A stretch of DNA of 64,000 nt, taken from Powellomyces hirtus. Taxonomy: Eukaryota; Chytridiomycota; Chytridiomycetes; Spizellomycetales; Powellomycetaceae. Location of the stretch: positions 1-64,000 of the forward strand of contig JAHLKG010000027.1 of the NCBI GenBank assembly GCA_025526995.1. The letters run 5' to 3'. Below the pieces are notes generated by a model, which worked only from the letters and a program-made list of their open reading frames with translations, was not told the DNA's origin and searched no databases. This document shows positions 42,232 through 53,189 of this stretch, piece after piece. How positions within the stretch are numbered: position 1 is the stretch's first letter; each line of letters opens with the position of its first letter. The position numbers and the translations under genes are program-made.

Positions 42232-43573
42232 ATGGCTGCAGCCTTCTTATCTCTCGCTGCACGGCGTTGCCTGTCCAGGCAACTGCAGCACTCATCCTCC
42301 TCCGCCACCACCTCGCTCATTCTCTCGGCTTCCAATGCACTCCAGAGAATGGCGCCTCGGGCCTCGGCCGTCGCCGTGTCGGTCGCCCACCCTTATTCCA
42401 CATCACCGGACGCTGCGCATCAACCGCCACCACCGCCAAAACAGCCGTACCCGTGTGTGGTGATTGGAAGCGGGCCTGCTGGTACACATGCATTCGCAAC
42501 GGAAACGGCATTGGGAAGGAGCTGGCAAGAGATCTTTTTATTTATTTTATCTTGTTCTAGGCCACACCGCCAGCATCTACCTCGCGCGCGCCAACCTCCA
42601 ACCCATCATGTACGAGGGCTACATGGCCGGCGGTGTTGCTCCCGGCGGCCAACTTACCACCACAACGGAAGTCGAGAATTTCCCCGGGTTCCCCGACGGG
42701 CTGTCCGGCCCTGAAATGATGGACAAGTTCCGTCTGCAGAGCGCGAAATTTGGCACGGATATCCGGACAGAGACGATCACAAAGGTGGATTTGTCCTCGA
42801 GACCGTTCAAAGTGTGGCCCGAGGGACAGGAGGATGCGAAACCGTTGCTGGCACAGAGTCTGATTATTGCGACGGGAGCTACGGCCAAAAGGGTGCGTGA
42901 ACAGGGTGCACTGATATGGGGAATGTGGATACTCCCACTTTAAGGACTGACTATTCGTGGTTGTAGATGAACCTTCCGGGAGAAGAAAAGTACTGGCAAG
43001 CCGGCATCTCGGCCTGCGCAGTCTGCGACGGCGCCGTGCCCATTTTCCGCAAAAAAACCGCTCGCCGTTGTCGGGGGCGGCGATTCCGCCTCCGAAGAAG
43101 CCATTTTCCTCACAAAGTACGCCAGCAAAGTCTACGTCCTTGTCCGGCGGGACAAATTACGCGCATCCAAAACCATGGCCGATCGGCTCCTCCGCCATCC
43201 CAAAGTGGAGGTCCTGTGGAACACTGTGCCCATCGAAGCAAAAGGCGACGATAAACTGCTCAAAGCCCTCGTGGTCAAAGACACCAAATCGGGCGAGACG
43301 AGGGACTTGGATGTGAATGGCTTGTTTTATGCGATTGGACATACACCCAACACGGCGCTATTGAGGAATGACAAAGGGGAGGCGCAGCTAAAGCTGGATG
43401 AGGATGGATATATCGTCACGACCCCCGGAACGTCGCTGACGAGCGTGGAGGGCGTGTTTGCGGCGGGGGATGTGCAGGATAGACGGTATCGCCAGGCGGT
43501 TACCGCCGCGGGATCGGGGTGCACAGCTGCGCTGGACTGCGAGCGGTGGTTGGAGAGCCAGGAACAGCATTGA
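42232..43573 (+). CDS. Thioredoxin reductase (apparent one-base frameshift)
   Basis: Exons 42232-42481, 42561-42892 and 42967-43573. The low-molecular-weight flavoenzyme reduces thioredoxin with NADPH. Features: FAD motif [46 protein letters not shown], redox-active CAVC in [19 protein letters not shown] motif [12 protein letters not shown], and [20 protein letters not shown] near the end. The N-terminal 75 residues are Ala/Ser/Arg-rich, fitting a mitochondrial presequence; a second Met (MAPRAS) could give another form. After PIFR the sequence has seven A (43051-43057) where six are needed: the frame shifts, and everything after VVGGGDSA reads in the next frame to the normal stop at 43573. 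With one A fewer the length would be 395 residues, right for the family. An assembly error in the homopolymer is the simplest cause. Confidence 0.9.
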
Positions 43574-43731
43574 ACACTGAGCATTCATTACCTTTGCTCA
43601 ACATAATTTCAATTGATTGCATGCGATAGAATAAATACATGGGCCTTAACGGGCCGCCCCTCTCTGGAATGTTGTACATGACCCAAATTCTGGACGGAAT
43701 CTCGCCATCCACAGTCAAAATCGAGCAAACA

Positions 43732-44432
43732 TCACAAATCTTCCTCCATCACACTCTCTCCACCACTGTCCTCCGCACCACTACTTCCACCCTCGGTAGC
43801 AGCAGCAGCACGCCTGACTTGTCTCAGACCGGTCTCCACATGGGCCAGCACCAACGCGACCCGTTTCGCACACAGCTCCAAATCCTTCTCATCGCCGGCC
43901 AGACTCGCATGATACGGGATGGAGCGGCCCGCGGCAGCCAGGATGCCTGATTTCGAGAGGTGCCGGAAGATGCGGCGAAGAAAGGATTGGATCTCGTTGA
44001 GAGTCTGCAGGTAGATTTCGAAATTGGCGGAAAAGTCGTCGTCCTCCGAGTCCGACACGGGCGAGCGCCCTCCTGGCGAAGCCGGCGAGCCCGGGGAACC
44101 GAGTTTGAGGATCGTTTTGCTGGCGGCTTGCATTAGCAGGACTATGCGCTACAATATACATAAAAGAGTGGGCAAATGTAAAGGTACTGCTTGAATAGAA
44201 AGTTGTCAATGGACAATATATTTCTATATTTCTTTACCTTGTCCACTGCCAGCAATGTCTGCAACAGCCGCTCATTCTCTGCCCGGGCCCTGGCTGCAGC
44301 ATTCACACCTTCTTCTCCTTTTTCTCGCCCCAGCTGCTGTTCCTCCCCCTCTGGTTGCTGAGCCGGGGACAACGCATCATGGGATGTCGTTGTCGTCCGG
44401 GAGGGCGTGTCGAGATCCATCCCGCAAGTCAC
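43732..44432 (-). CDS. Small coiled-coil protein, possibly Mediator subunit 11
   Basis: Exons 44432-44238 and 44148-43732 encode 203 residues. The centre is predicted helical: RARAENERLLQTLLAVDK, then RIVLLMQAASKTILKLG across the splice junction, and after a Ser/Pro/Asp-rich linker SANFEIYLQTLNEIQSFLRRI. The arrangement of two helices, a variable loop and a third helix with Leu/Ile spacing is reminiscent of Med11. There is no motif that settles it. The N-terminus is Glu/Gln-rich and the C-terminus acidic (EDSGGESVMEEDL). It sits 158 bp from the end of the thioredoxin reductase gene, convergent, and is divergent to Ubc6. Gene reality is supported by the in-frame intron; the name is tentative. 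Confidence 0.5.
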
Positions 44433-44771
44433 AACCCCCTCCTCGTTGCCAAAAATCGCTAAATGTCCGCGTAGTGAGGGACCGAGTGGTGGGGGTGTTC
44501 GGGCCGAACTAACCAGCCCATGTAGAGATGAGATGGGCTCGTCGGCTCACTTATGGTGGTGTGGAATCGCGATGGGATGGTGAAGAATGTGTAAATTGAC
44601 GGGATGTGTACCGACGATGGGATGTGAAACGTGCCGCACGATCACAACGTCAAAGCCGTCAAAAAGTGCCCCTCCCTCCACAAATCGCACTCTCTATCCC
44701 ATTACTTGCGTCCCGCACCGCTAGATAGCCGCACACAAAAAATTGCCTCTATTCCTTGATAATCGACACCC
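44433..44771. promoter_or_regulatory. Divergent promoter region between the Med11-like and Ubc6 genes
   Basis: A 339-bp gap between two diverging genes. No clear TATA box and no other gene. Confidence 0.45.
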
Positions 44772-46078
44772 ATGGCATCCAAAGGCGCCCACAAACGCCT
44801 TACCAAAGAATACATCACCATCGCCAAAAACCCGCCAGACTACATTGTCGCCAAACCGCTCGAATCCAACATTCTCGAATGGTACAAAAAGAAAACTACC
44901 TATCTCATCCCCTCTGCGTTTGCTCCCCACCACTGTGCACTAAACACTAACATTAACCCACATTACGTGTGTTGTGTGTGGTCCCTCGCAGGCATTATGT
45001 GATCCGCGGCCCGCCCGATAGCGTCTACGAAGGGGGCGAGTACCATGGGAAAGTGCAGTTCCCCGCCGACTACCCGTTCAAACCGCCCAGCATCAAAATG
45101 ATGACCCCCAACGGCCGCTTCCAGACGGACTATAAGCTGTGCTTGAGCATGAGTGATTACCATCGTGAGTGGGGGTGGAAAACTGTTGAATGTCGGGGCA
45201 GGGGGAGACGGGCTGATGTATTGTGACGGTCAGAGGCTGATATTTTTTTTTCTTCTTTTTTGTTTTGTTTGGTTTTGTTTTACAGCGCAAACGTGGAATC
45301 CGGCATGGAGCGTGTCGACTATTCTGACGGGGTTGCTGAGTTTTATGGTGCGTTGGGAAAGAAAGAAGGAAAGGACGAGGGGGTTGGGGCTTGGGGCATG
45401 GGTGTGAAGGGGAACTGCCTTACTGACAGACTGCGCACGCGAAAACCGTACGCTCTCTCTCTCTCTCTCTCTCTTTCTCTCCAGCTTGAGGACGCGCCAA
45501 CGACGGGCAGCATCAAAACATCCGATGACGAGAAACGGATCCACGCGCGGAAATCCCATCAAGTCAATTTGGCGAATGCGCGATTCAAAGGTGCGTAAAA
45601 GGGAAAAAGCAGCGGGCCGAATGGGCACGGATGCGGGCGCCGCGCGCGGGGGCTGACTCGTCCCATATCTTACTTCTCCTCTTTCTTATGATTTTATCCA
45701 TCAGAAGTGTTCCCGGAACTATGCACCCCGGATCTCGCTCCCCTCGCCAACGCCCCTACAAAGTCTCTCAAATCCGCACTCAAACAACCCATACCATCAT
45801 CGAACCAACTCGTCCACCGCCGCAACGGGCCCCCCAACCCCGCACAACAACAACAACAACAACAACAACAAGCACCCGCGACCAACAATGCTGTCCACAA
45901 CAACAACAACAACCCCCACCACGCGGTCCCTGTTGTCCCGGCCGCCGCACACGCCGCCAACTCGCTCTGGAACAGTATCCGCAGCAACGCATGGAGGAGC
46001 TTGCTGCTGGGCGTCTTGCTGTACCTCGTCGTCCTGAAAATCGCGAACAGAGTCGCGGAACACGGTCGCGACATGTGA
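44772..46078 (+). CDS. UBC6: Ubiquitin-conjugating enzyme E2, Ubc6/UBE2J type (ER-anchored)
   Basis: Five exons, 44772-44881, 44992-45164, 45286-45347, 45485-45590 and 45705-46078, give 274 residues. It transfers ubiquitin during ER-associated degradation. The UBC fold is typical of the J class: [60 protein letters not shown], the catalytic Cys in [20 protein letters not shown] and [10 protein letters not shown] Gln/Asn-rich linker (nine Gln in a row) leads to a C-terminal hydrophobic anchor [15 protein letters not shown]. The usual HPN of other E2s is replaced by the J-class TPNGRF form. The third intron ends in a (CT)n tract (about 45452-45480). Confidence 0.94.
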
Positions 46079-46606
46079 GCAACGAGTTTATAGTTCTGTC
46101 TCTTTTCCCCGTTCTTCCCACTCGATCGTTGGGGATATGACTATGGTGAATGGAATGGAATCCCCCCATGTGGATACACTCGCGAGCATCCTTGTTCTTG
46201 ACTGCTCGCCCTTGCCCCCCCCCCCCCCCCCCCCCCTGTTTCCTTCTGTATATCTCAGCCTCCCCCCCCCTCGTGTATCCCACCCTTGCTCGCGGGGCGG
46301 GACACTTTTATCATGAACTTTGTAGTGATATTTTTGCATGCTCTGATATCAAATGATGGCTTTCGGCTTTTTCCAGGACATGTGAAAACCCCCTATCCGC
46401 CCTATCCCCAATTGAACTGCAGAGATGAATGAAACGCAATTTGGGGCAAAGACAAGCCTTTAATGATATTGGGATCATCAACGGGGGAGGGGAACAAAAA
46501 GAAAAAAAAAACGAGATTGAGTAGGAAAAAGAAGGGGGGGGGGGGATATCTAAAAGTGGGGTGGTGTGGATGGGAAATTTCCTTTTCGGGGGGGCGTTTC
46601 CCAATT
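46079..46606. other. Convergent 3' region with C22 run; no gene seen
   Basis: Between the ends of Ubc6 and NDUFV2. It holds a run of 22 C (46215-46236), a C8 run near 46263 and a G11 run near 46535. Nothing else is recognised. Confidence 0.5.
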
Positions 46607-48023
46607 CTACAGGTCCGCGCGGATACGGAATCCCGGTCCAGGCGGGGTTCCCGTCAAACTGGTGAGACCGCCCGCCGGCTCGCAATTCTGGCGGCCCGAG
46701 ACGGGGCCCGGTTTCGGGGACCCGCCCTTTTTCAGTTCCTCGAGGATCTTGATGGTTGCTTCCGACGTGAGGTCCTCCTGAAAACGCAATGTCGGGGCGG
46801 GCGCGTCAGTTAGAGAAAAGGAATGTAAAAGAGGCCCAACTTTTCATTTCTAGCAAAACAAGAGAGGACCCACACACACACGCACAAATGACTCTCTGTC
46901 CCTACTTACAAAATAATCATCATTGACGGCCAACACGGGGGCATTGACACAGGCGCCGGCGCACTCGACTTCGACGAGGGTAAACAGTTTGTCGTTGGTG
47001 GTTTCGCCGACGTTGATGCCGAGGTGTTGCGTGATGGTGTCGCGAATCTGGTCGGACCCGCACAGCTGGCAGGGGGTGGTGGTGCACAGCTGCAAAAAGT
47101 ACTTGCCGACGGGTTCGCGGTTGTACATGGTGTAGAAGGTGGCGACCTCGTAGACCCGCATCGGGGGAACGTCCAGGAGGTTGGCAATGTAGTTCATGGT
47201 CGAGATGCTCGTCCAGCCGTTCTGCGGGGAAACACAAACAGTTTCGCAAAAGAGTTGGTGGGATCAGTAAATGTAAATGTAAAATGCAGCGAGGAAAGGT
47301 TTCTTTTTCGGCCAGTCTTTTCTTCCCCCCCCCCCCCCCCCCCCCTCCAGTTATGCGGTCCCGCTGTTGAGCGCCGCTTATTTTCCCACACCCGCAGTAA
47401 TGAGACAGCAGCCACATGGCGTACCTCGCCAATCCCCTACCGCACATCCACCTCCACACCACTGTCCATTCCAGCGGACTCGCACCCCACATTTATGTCT
47501 ATTCACCACCACCCCCCCCCCCCTCCCCACACACAGAGCAGTTTCTCTCCCTCACCTGTCGCTGGGCCAAATCCAACAACGGCAGGGTAGCCGCCTTCTT
47601 GTACTGCGGCGGGTACTTTTTCATAATCTCGCGCGCGCGGGCCAGATTTTCCGCGGTGAACTCGAATGGCAGCGTCTCATTGTTGTCCGGCGTGTCGCGG
47701 TGCTAGAAGAGAAAAAAAAACAAACAAAAAACGTACAGTATCAATACACTCTGTTTCCTTCCATCCCAGTTGAATACCCTCGCTGCGTTCGTTTTTATAT
47801 GTGGTACGATAGCGTGGTGGGTAGAAGAGTGAAAGGGGGGCCAGAGGCGCTCGCGCCCACATCAGTGTGGGGGTGAAATCGTGGGGTAAAATGTTAACAT
47901 TCCATTCCGTACCAAAAACAGTTTATCCGACGCAGCCAGCCGGGACGTCGAGAAGAGGGCTCGGTGGGGCAGCAGCAATGGGCGGGGGGCGAGTGCCAGT
48001 CGTCGGGCAAAGATGGGCAGCAT
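46607..48023 (-). CDS. NADH:ubiquinone oxidoreductase 24-kDa subunit (complex I)
   Basis: Exons 48023-47913, 47702-47556, 47221-46910 and 46777-46607 encode 246 residues. The subunit carries the N1a [2Fe-2S] cluster in the peripheral arm of mitochondrial complex I. The presequence is [19 protein letters not shown]. Then [53 protein letters not shown], and the four cluster ligands in [10 protein letters not shown] and [11 protein letters not shown], followed by NDDYFEDLT and a Gly/Pro-rich tail. The length and motif order match NDUFV2/NuoE. The second intron (47222-47555) is unusually long for this window and holds runs of 21 and 12 C (G in the transcript); another C20 run lies 105 bp upstream of the start. 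Confidence 0.95.
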
Positions 48024-49106
48024 GGTGGGGTAAGGATGGTTCAGAGTGGTAAACAATAATGACAAAGCGAAGGAAGAAGGAGGGTGCGGTGAAAAAAGCC
48101 GAGTGACGACCGGCTGGCGCGGCGCGACCCCCCCCCCCCCCCCCCCCGCGACCTTTTTTGTTAAGATACCCAAAGCTCTCGATCACCTTTGTTGAAAGAG
48201 ATGCTGCACATGGTCCAATGACACTCCTCCCGTTTATGATGCCTCAATAACATGTACGAATACCATCACAGTCTATCCCACATTTGTCTCTCCACGTGCC
48301 TCTCTTTATCACATCAGGCCCACCGTGACTTGCCTTTCGCCGCTCCCCGGATACCACATATCTTCATGCGGGGATAGGGTAGATTTTTCCTGCGCTCCGT
48401 TTTGCTCCCCCGGGACACCCGAATCTTTTTGGAGAGGACCGTTTAATTGAGTGCACTACCGCCCCCAGCAGTGGGCGCGCTTGGGTTCAACACAACCACG
48501 GGGTATAGTCCTCTACCAAATGCAAATAGCAGCAAAGATTAAGAAATCATTCATGGACGTGTTCTTCTCAGAGTGCACAGGAAACATCCCCCAGTTTGTT
48601 TCCTCTCGTCTGCTGAGCGTAGTTACGAGTTACGAAGCAGTATGAATGTTTTGCCCAGAAGAAAAAACGTATGTAATGAAATGAACCTGAGATAGAGTAG
48701 TTCTATGTTGAAAACATCTTCTATGCGCATGTTGGGAGGGCGGGAGCTACAGTGTCTCACCACCGGATTTGAGGGGAGGGTCTGGATACTACATACACTG
48801 TATAGTAATGTATCCCTGTTGACATGTAATGCCAGGGTTGAGACGGGGGTGGTGTCCAGCCGCAGCAACCGTTCACTCCTCTGCGAATAGGTAGACCCTG
48901 GTCCTCGCTTCATTCTCCTCGTCGATGGTTCATTGTGTTGCTTCTGCGTACCCAATCGGCGCAAAAAAAACAAAAAAACAAATCACAGAAAATGCGTGAG
49001 TGTTCCCGCACACGTCGGCGCGCGCGCAGGGTGGTTATGAGGATTTTTGCACACGGGATGATGGCCGGAGAGTGGCGAGACGTGCTTGACAGCTTCTCGT
49101 TTCTTT
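48024..49106. other. Intergenic region with C20 run; no gene seen
   Basis: The run of 20 C at 48128-48147 is close to the NDUFV2 start. The remainder, to the end of the SPT small subunit gene, shows no gene or structured repeat. Confidence 0.45.
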
Positions 49107-49555
49107 TTATTCCGTCTCGGGGATATCAATGTAGTACGTCGTCTTTGTCACAAGGTTGTTGGCTGTGCTGGGGCCGTAGCGCCAGATTGCATATACGAAG
49201 AGTGTCGCAAACATGAGAACGATTGCGTCTGGAAAGAAAGGGAAAGAGTAACGTCATAGTTAATATAGTGTATCCCTTTCCTACGTATGGCCGACCCCAT
49301 GCCATACTACCGGTAGTACAGGGGGGGGCCATTTCTTTAGTTTTTGCACCTACCAAAGATGGCTTTTTCCCATGGCTCCATCATGTACACGCCAAATGTG
49401 TACTCATACTGCAGACGTTTGAGGGCCAGCCAGGAGCGGGTTGGGCGCGGGGATTTTCGGTAGGTTGCCGGTGGGGAAATGGTGCAGGGTTGGACGAGTG
49501 TGGATTGCGAGGAGGTGAGGGAAGAGGAGGAGGAGGGGGAGTGCGGAGAGGCCAT
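49107..49555 (-). CDS. Serine palmitoyltransferase small subunit (ssSPT/Tsc3-like)
   Basis: Two exons, 49555-49354 and 49228-49107, encode 107 residues. The core LALKRLQYEYTFGVYMMEPW-EKAIFD resembles the SPTSSA/SPTSSB signature (aromatic-rich helix ending LEPWER). It is followed by one membrane helix, AIVLMFATLFVYAIWRYGP, and a short polar tail. Such small subunits activate the first enzyme of sphingolipid synthesis at the ER. The N-terminal 45 residues are Ser/Thr/Pro-rich and lack conserved features, so a later start is possible. The intron falls between KAIF and DAIV. It is divergent to the DUF3712 gene, 281 bp away. Confidence 0.8.
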
Positions 49556-49836
49556 GAGTGGTGGGATGGGGAGGTTTGGTTCGTTGAGTGGGGCAAGTAG
49601 GCTATTTTTTTGTTGTTGGGAAGGAAGGAAGGTGAAGGCGGCTCGTTCGGCCCATTCGGAGGGTCATCTTTTGGCTCGTGATTTGTGACATTCGCCCATC
49701 TCAGCCTGTCACTTGCCGCCCTTCCCGCTTCCGCCGGCGATACTGTCAAACTGCCCCCAAAACTCTCCACATCCCCCACATTATTTTATTACATACGTTT
49801 CGTGACTTGTATTCTCTAATACAGATACAGATAGAC

Positions 49837-51300
49837 ATGGAACAGCAACCCACCGCGCCCACTACCCGTCGCGGCCACCTCCTCCGCATCCTCTCGCACC
49901 CCCGCTCCTACCTCATTTCACTCCTGGGATCGCTCCTTGCCGTATTTCCCTACCCGCGGCTCCTCATTCTGTCAGTGCTGCTATCCAACTACATAATATC
50001 CACCCGATGGCTTCTTCCCCTGATTGCCACCAAGCTTGTGGAGCGGTCAACGATCCGCATCACCGGCGGGTCCATTGAGAACCCGCAGGACGGGACCGTT
50101 GATATGAAAATGAAGGGGCAGGTGACGGACGCGGGCCCGATCGATGCGTCGATTCGGTTCAATGGGCCCGTCAAGTTGGGATATGAGGATGTGGACGGTG
50201 AGATTGTGGTGGTGGGCGAGGCGGAGGGGATGCCGGCCATTGATGCGAGAGGCGGGAGCGCGAGTTTGGACGCGAGCGTCCGCGTGCGGATAACGGATAC
50301 CGCGGCGTTTGGGTTGTTTGCAGAAACGATGGTGCAGTCGCAAGAGTTTGAGTTGGTCCTTATGGCAGACGATATGACGGTCTTGGTTATGGGCGTGTTG
50401 CCGATTCATCACGTCCAGATGCGCAAGACTCTGGTCATGCGGGGATTGGATGGTCTGTCGGATATCCAAATCCTGACTGCCGTTGCGACCAAGGGAACGT
50501 CGGACTACATTGAACTGTCGACGTCGTGCGTGCTCCACAACCCGTCCGATCTGACCATAGCGATGGGCGACGTGGTGCTGGAAATGTTCCACACGGTCCA
50601 CTGCGTGGGATCCGTCGAGATGAAGGACCTGTGCCTACAACCGGGCAAAAACGTTGTTTCTTGTTCCGCAAAGTACGCGCCGCAGACAGCAGAACAGGCC
50701 CGAGCGGGACGCGCGCTGCTCGGACAGTACGTGACGGGCGCGGCCAGCAAAGTGACCATCAAGGGATCCCTCACGAAATCAACAAAGTTCGACTACCTCG
50801 CCCCCGCCCTCGCCTCCCTCAATGTCACGACAACGTTACCCGGCGAGCAACGCAAAATGATCACCCGAACTCAACTCGTCATCGACCCCTTCCGGCTCGC
50901 CATGCTCCAGAGCGCGACCCGGTTGGAACTGTTTAATCCGATGGAAGCACCCGTCTCCATTCTGTGGATGAAGGGCCGAGTCGTCTGCCGCGGCGAAGTT
51001 ATTGGGCATCTCAATGAAGACCTGGCGGCAAAAAACCAAATCATTGTCGTGGAACCCAACCAGCATCAACTCACGGGAACCATGAGCATGCGCTTGCGGA
51101 TCTCACCCGCAGCTGTCACGGCGATCATGGCGGCGGGATTTGCGGGTGGAGGCAAGGGATCCGCCCCCGCCGCCCTGCCGCACTCGGGAATGACGTTGTT
51201 TGATGTCGATGTGGAAAGCACATTGGGATGTCGGGTGGGAGACTACTTTGTGGAACTCGATTACCAACAGGAAACGGTGCCCGTCGGCATCTTTGGTTGA
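49837..51300 (+). CDS. DUF3712-type membrane-anchored protein
   Basis: A single exon of 487 residues from MEQQPTAP; the frame is open upstream to 49678 but this Met precedes the first conserved part. A basic N-terminus leads to a hydrophobic segment of about 45 residues (SLLGSLLAVFPYPRLLILSV and on). The rest is beta-rich (STIRITGGSIENPQDGTVDM, ASIRFNGPVKLGYEDV, FELVLMADDMTVLVMGVLP, DIQILTAVATKGTSDYIELS, VDVESTLGCRVGDYFVELDY). The pattern of an N-terminal anchor plus repeated beta units with small-residue turns is that of the fungal DUF3712 family. No function is established. The lack of introns is unlike most neighbours. Confidence 0.7.
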   Translation: MEQQPTAPTTRRGHLLRILSHPRSYLISLLGSLLAVFPYPRLLILSVLLSNYIISTRWLLPLIATKLVERSTIRITGGSIENPQDGTVDMKMKGQVTDAGPIDASIRFNGPVKLGYEDVDGEIVVVGEAEGMPAIDARGGSASLDASVRVRITDTAAFGLFAETMVQSQEFELVLMADDMTVLVMGVLPIHHVQMRKTLVMRGLDGLSDIQILTAVATKGTSDYIELSTSCVLHNPSDLTIAMGDVVLEMFHTVHCVGSVEMKDLCLQPGKNVVSCSAKYAPQTAEQARAGRALLGQYVTGAASKVTIKGSLTKSTKFDYLAPALASLNVTTTLPGEQRKMITRTQLVIDPFRLAMLQSATRLELFNPMEAPVSILWMKGRVVCRGEVIGHLNEDLAAKNQIIVVEPNQHQLTGTMSMRLRISPAAVTAIMAAGFAGGGKGSAPAALPHSGMTLFDVDVESTLGCRVGDYFVELDYQQETVPVGIFG

Positions 51301-52178
51301 CCCAAGGGAGAGCCAGAGCTGGAACTCTTTACGGATCGGGCGATCGCTCTCTCCCCCCCGCATATCATCACAACGGGATGTCTTGGCCGGCGTACACCTT
51401 TTTTTTTTTGCCCTCGGCCACATCCCTCGGCCACATCCCTCGGCCACATTCCCAATCATATTAATAATGTACACATCTTTGGCGCATCTTTACAATTCCT
51501 CTCCGACAGTCACAGTTCTGCTATCAACTGGCATTGCCGCCTGTTTTGATATTCACAAGACTCATAGGTTGGGAGACGCTCGATCTGTGTCAGGAAACCT
51601 TGGATTCTGTTACGACGACGCGGGAACGGTTCATGCGTCCATCCAGTCCTGTCTGTCCCCAATCGTTCCTCTCATGTCTACACATACTGAATGTAGGGGG
51701 GGGGGTGCCGATGGGGGATTAGTCAGCGATGGGCCACTAGATATAGGCGATGGATGGATGGGAAATAAAACGCGAAATGAGCGAATTGCGCCATCGCAGC
51801 TGCGGATGAGGAAATGAGCGATTCCCCATTCCCATCAATCACTCAATCACCTTCCTTCCTTCCTTCCCACACCTTTTGCTTGTGCCTCCCTGTCCTTCTT
51901 CCCATTGACTGACTGACTGACTGACTCCCCTGTTGGACATGCATGCGTGGATTCGAAATAGAGTCCCTCTGACTAATCCCGCGGGCTCATATATATATAC
52001 CAATCGCACTGACTCGCTTTTGTTTCTATCGATATATCCTGCTCGCTACTTTCCCCACACCCTCCTCCCTCTCCCGCTTGCTCCCCATTCCTTTGTATAC
52101 CTCCCTCCCTCCAGCGAGCGGCCGCCCACTCTCCCTCTCTCTCTCCCCTTTATCGCTGATTCCACCGGCCTGCCACTC
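51301..52178. other. Intergenic region with small repeats; no gene seen
   Basis: Three tandem 14-bp units CCTCGGCCACATCC lie at about 51411-51452 and five GACT units at about 51905-51925. A TATATATATA stretch near 51991 could be the PAPS reductase promoter; pyrimidine tracts precede its start. Confidence 0.5.
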
Positions 52179-53189
52179 ATGGTTTCTTCCACCACCGTCC
52201 CGTCTTCGGACTCACAAGCACCATCACAACCACCGCAACAGAGCTCTCCCTCGCCCGCCGCCACCGCCGCTGCTGCCACCGTCTTCACCCCCGCCTACGT
52301 CGCCCACCTCAACGCCCAGCTCGCCCACCTCGAACCACAAAAAATCATCGAATGGGCTCTCGTCTCCCTCCCCGGCCTCTACCAGACCACCGCGTTTGGT
52401 CTGACGGGTCTCGTCATCCTGGACATGATCAGCAAGATATCCAAAGACCACCTGCGCTCGTCAACCGCTCGCCCCGGCCCGCCTACCCCATCCTCGAGTG
52501 ACGGGGGCGCCGCCACCACAAAGACCACCTCCCACAAGGTCCCCCTCATCTTTATCGACACTCTCCACCACTTTCCCGAAACCGTTGAGCTGGCTCACCG
52601 CGCGGCCGAGCGATACGGCGCTCCGTTGCACATCTACAAGCCGCACGGCTGCACATCCAGCGAGGACTTTGCCGCCAAAAACGGCGCCCGTCTGTGGGAG
52701 ACGGATGCCGACATCTACGACTACCTCGTCAAAGTCGAACCCGCGCAGCGCGCCTACTCTGAGCTCTCTGTCCAAGCGTATTTTACTGGCCGACGACGAA
52801 CGCAAAAGGGTGACCGAGGCGACATACCGATTCTCCAGCTCGACAACTCGCAATCCCCGCCCATGATCAAGGTCAATGCTCTGGCCGCGTGGGACTATGA
52901 CACGGTCCTCGCGTACGTGCAGTGCAATGACGTGCCGTACAACCCGCTCATCGACAAGGGTTACAAATCCATTGGTGACGTCCACTCCACCCAGCCCACC
53001 GCACCGGGCGAGGACGAGCGCGACGGTCGATGGCGCGGGCAGCAAAAGTCAGAGTGCGGCCTCCACAAGGATTACCTCAAGATGAGATCCTCCTTCCTCG
53101 CCGCCAAGAAGAAGAAGGCGGCTTTGGCAAAGTCGGGTGCGGCCGACCTGGTTTTCCTGGAGGCCGAGCTCGCACCGTCTGTCGTATAA
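52179..53189 (+). CDS. MET16: Phosphoadenylyl-sulfate (PAPS) reductase
   Basis: A single exon of 336 residues from MVSSTTVPSS. The enzyme reduces PAPS to sulfite with thioredoxin in sulfate assimilation. Motifs: GLYQTTAFGLTGLVILDM (nucleotide site), PLIFIDTLHHFPET, the arginine-containing core, AWDYDTVLAYVQCNDVPYNP, LIDKGYKSIGDVHSTQP and the catalytic KSECGLHKD near the C-terminus. These identify the fungal Met16 form. The N-terminus has an Ala/Ser/Gln-rich extension of about 35 residues. An insertion of Ser/Pro/Thr-rich sequence sits between LDMISK and VPLIFIDT. The frame is open to 51933, but that upstream part is low-complexity and holds the likely TATA region. The cofactor partner, thioredoxin, is kept reduced by an enzyme also encoded here (42232-43573). 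Confidence 0.93.
   Translation: MVSSTTVPSSDSQAPSQPPQQSSPSPAATAAAATVFTPAYVAHLNAQLAHLEPQKIIEWALVSLPGLYQTTAFGLTGLVILDMISKISKDHLRSSTARPGPPTPSSSDGGAATTKTTSHKVPLIFIDTLHHFPETVELAHRAAERYGAPLHIYKPHGCTSSEDFAAKNGARLWETDADIYDYLVKVEPAQRAYSELSVQAYFTGRRRTQKGDRGDIPILQLDNSQSPPMIKVNALAAWDYDTVLAYVQCNDVPYNPLIDKGYKSIGDVHSTQPTAPGEDERDGRWRGQQKSECGLHKDYLKMRSSFLAAKKKKAALAKSGAADLVFLEAELAPSVV

Noticed and set aside
43051..43057. Intron explaining the thioredoxin reductase frame change
   Set aside because: Conserved residues continue on both sides without a gap, and no GT donor is present at the break.
37988..53189. A biosynthetic gene cluster
   Set aside because: The metabolic genes present are housekeeping enzymes from separate pathways, with no core synthase.
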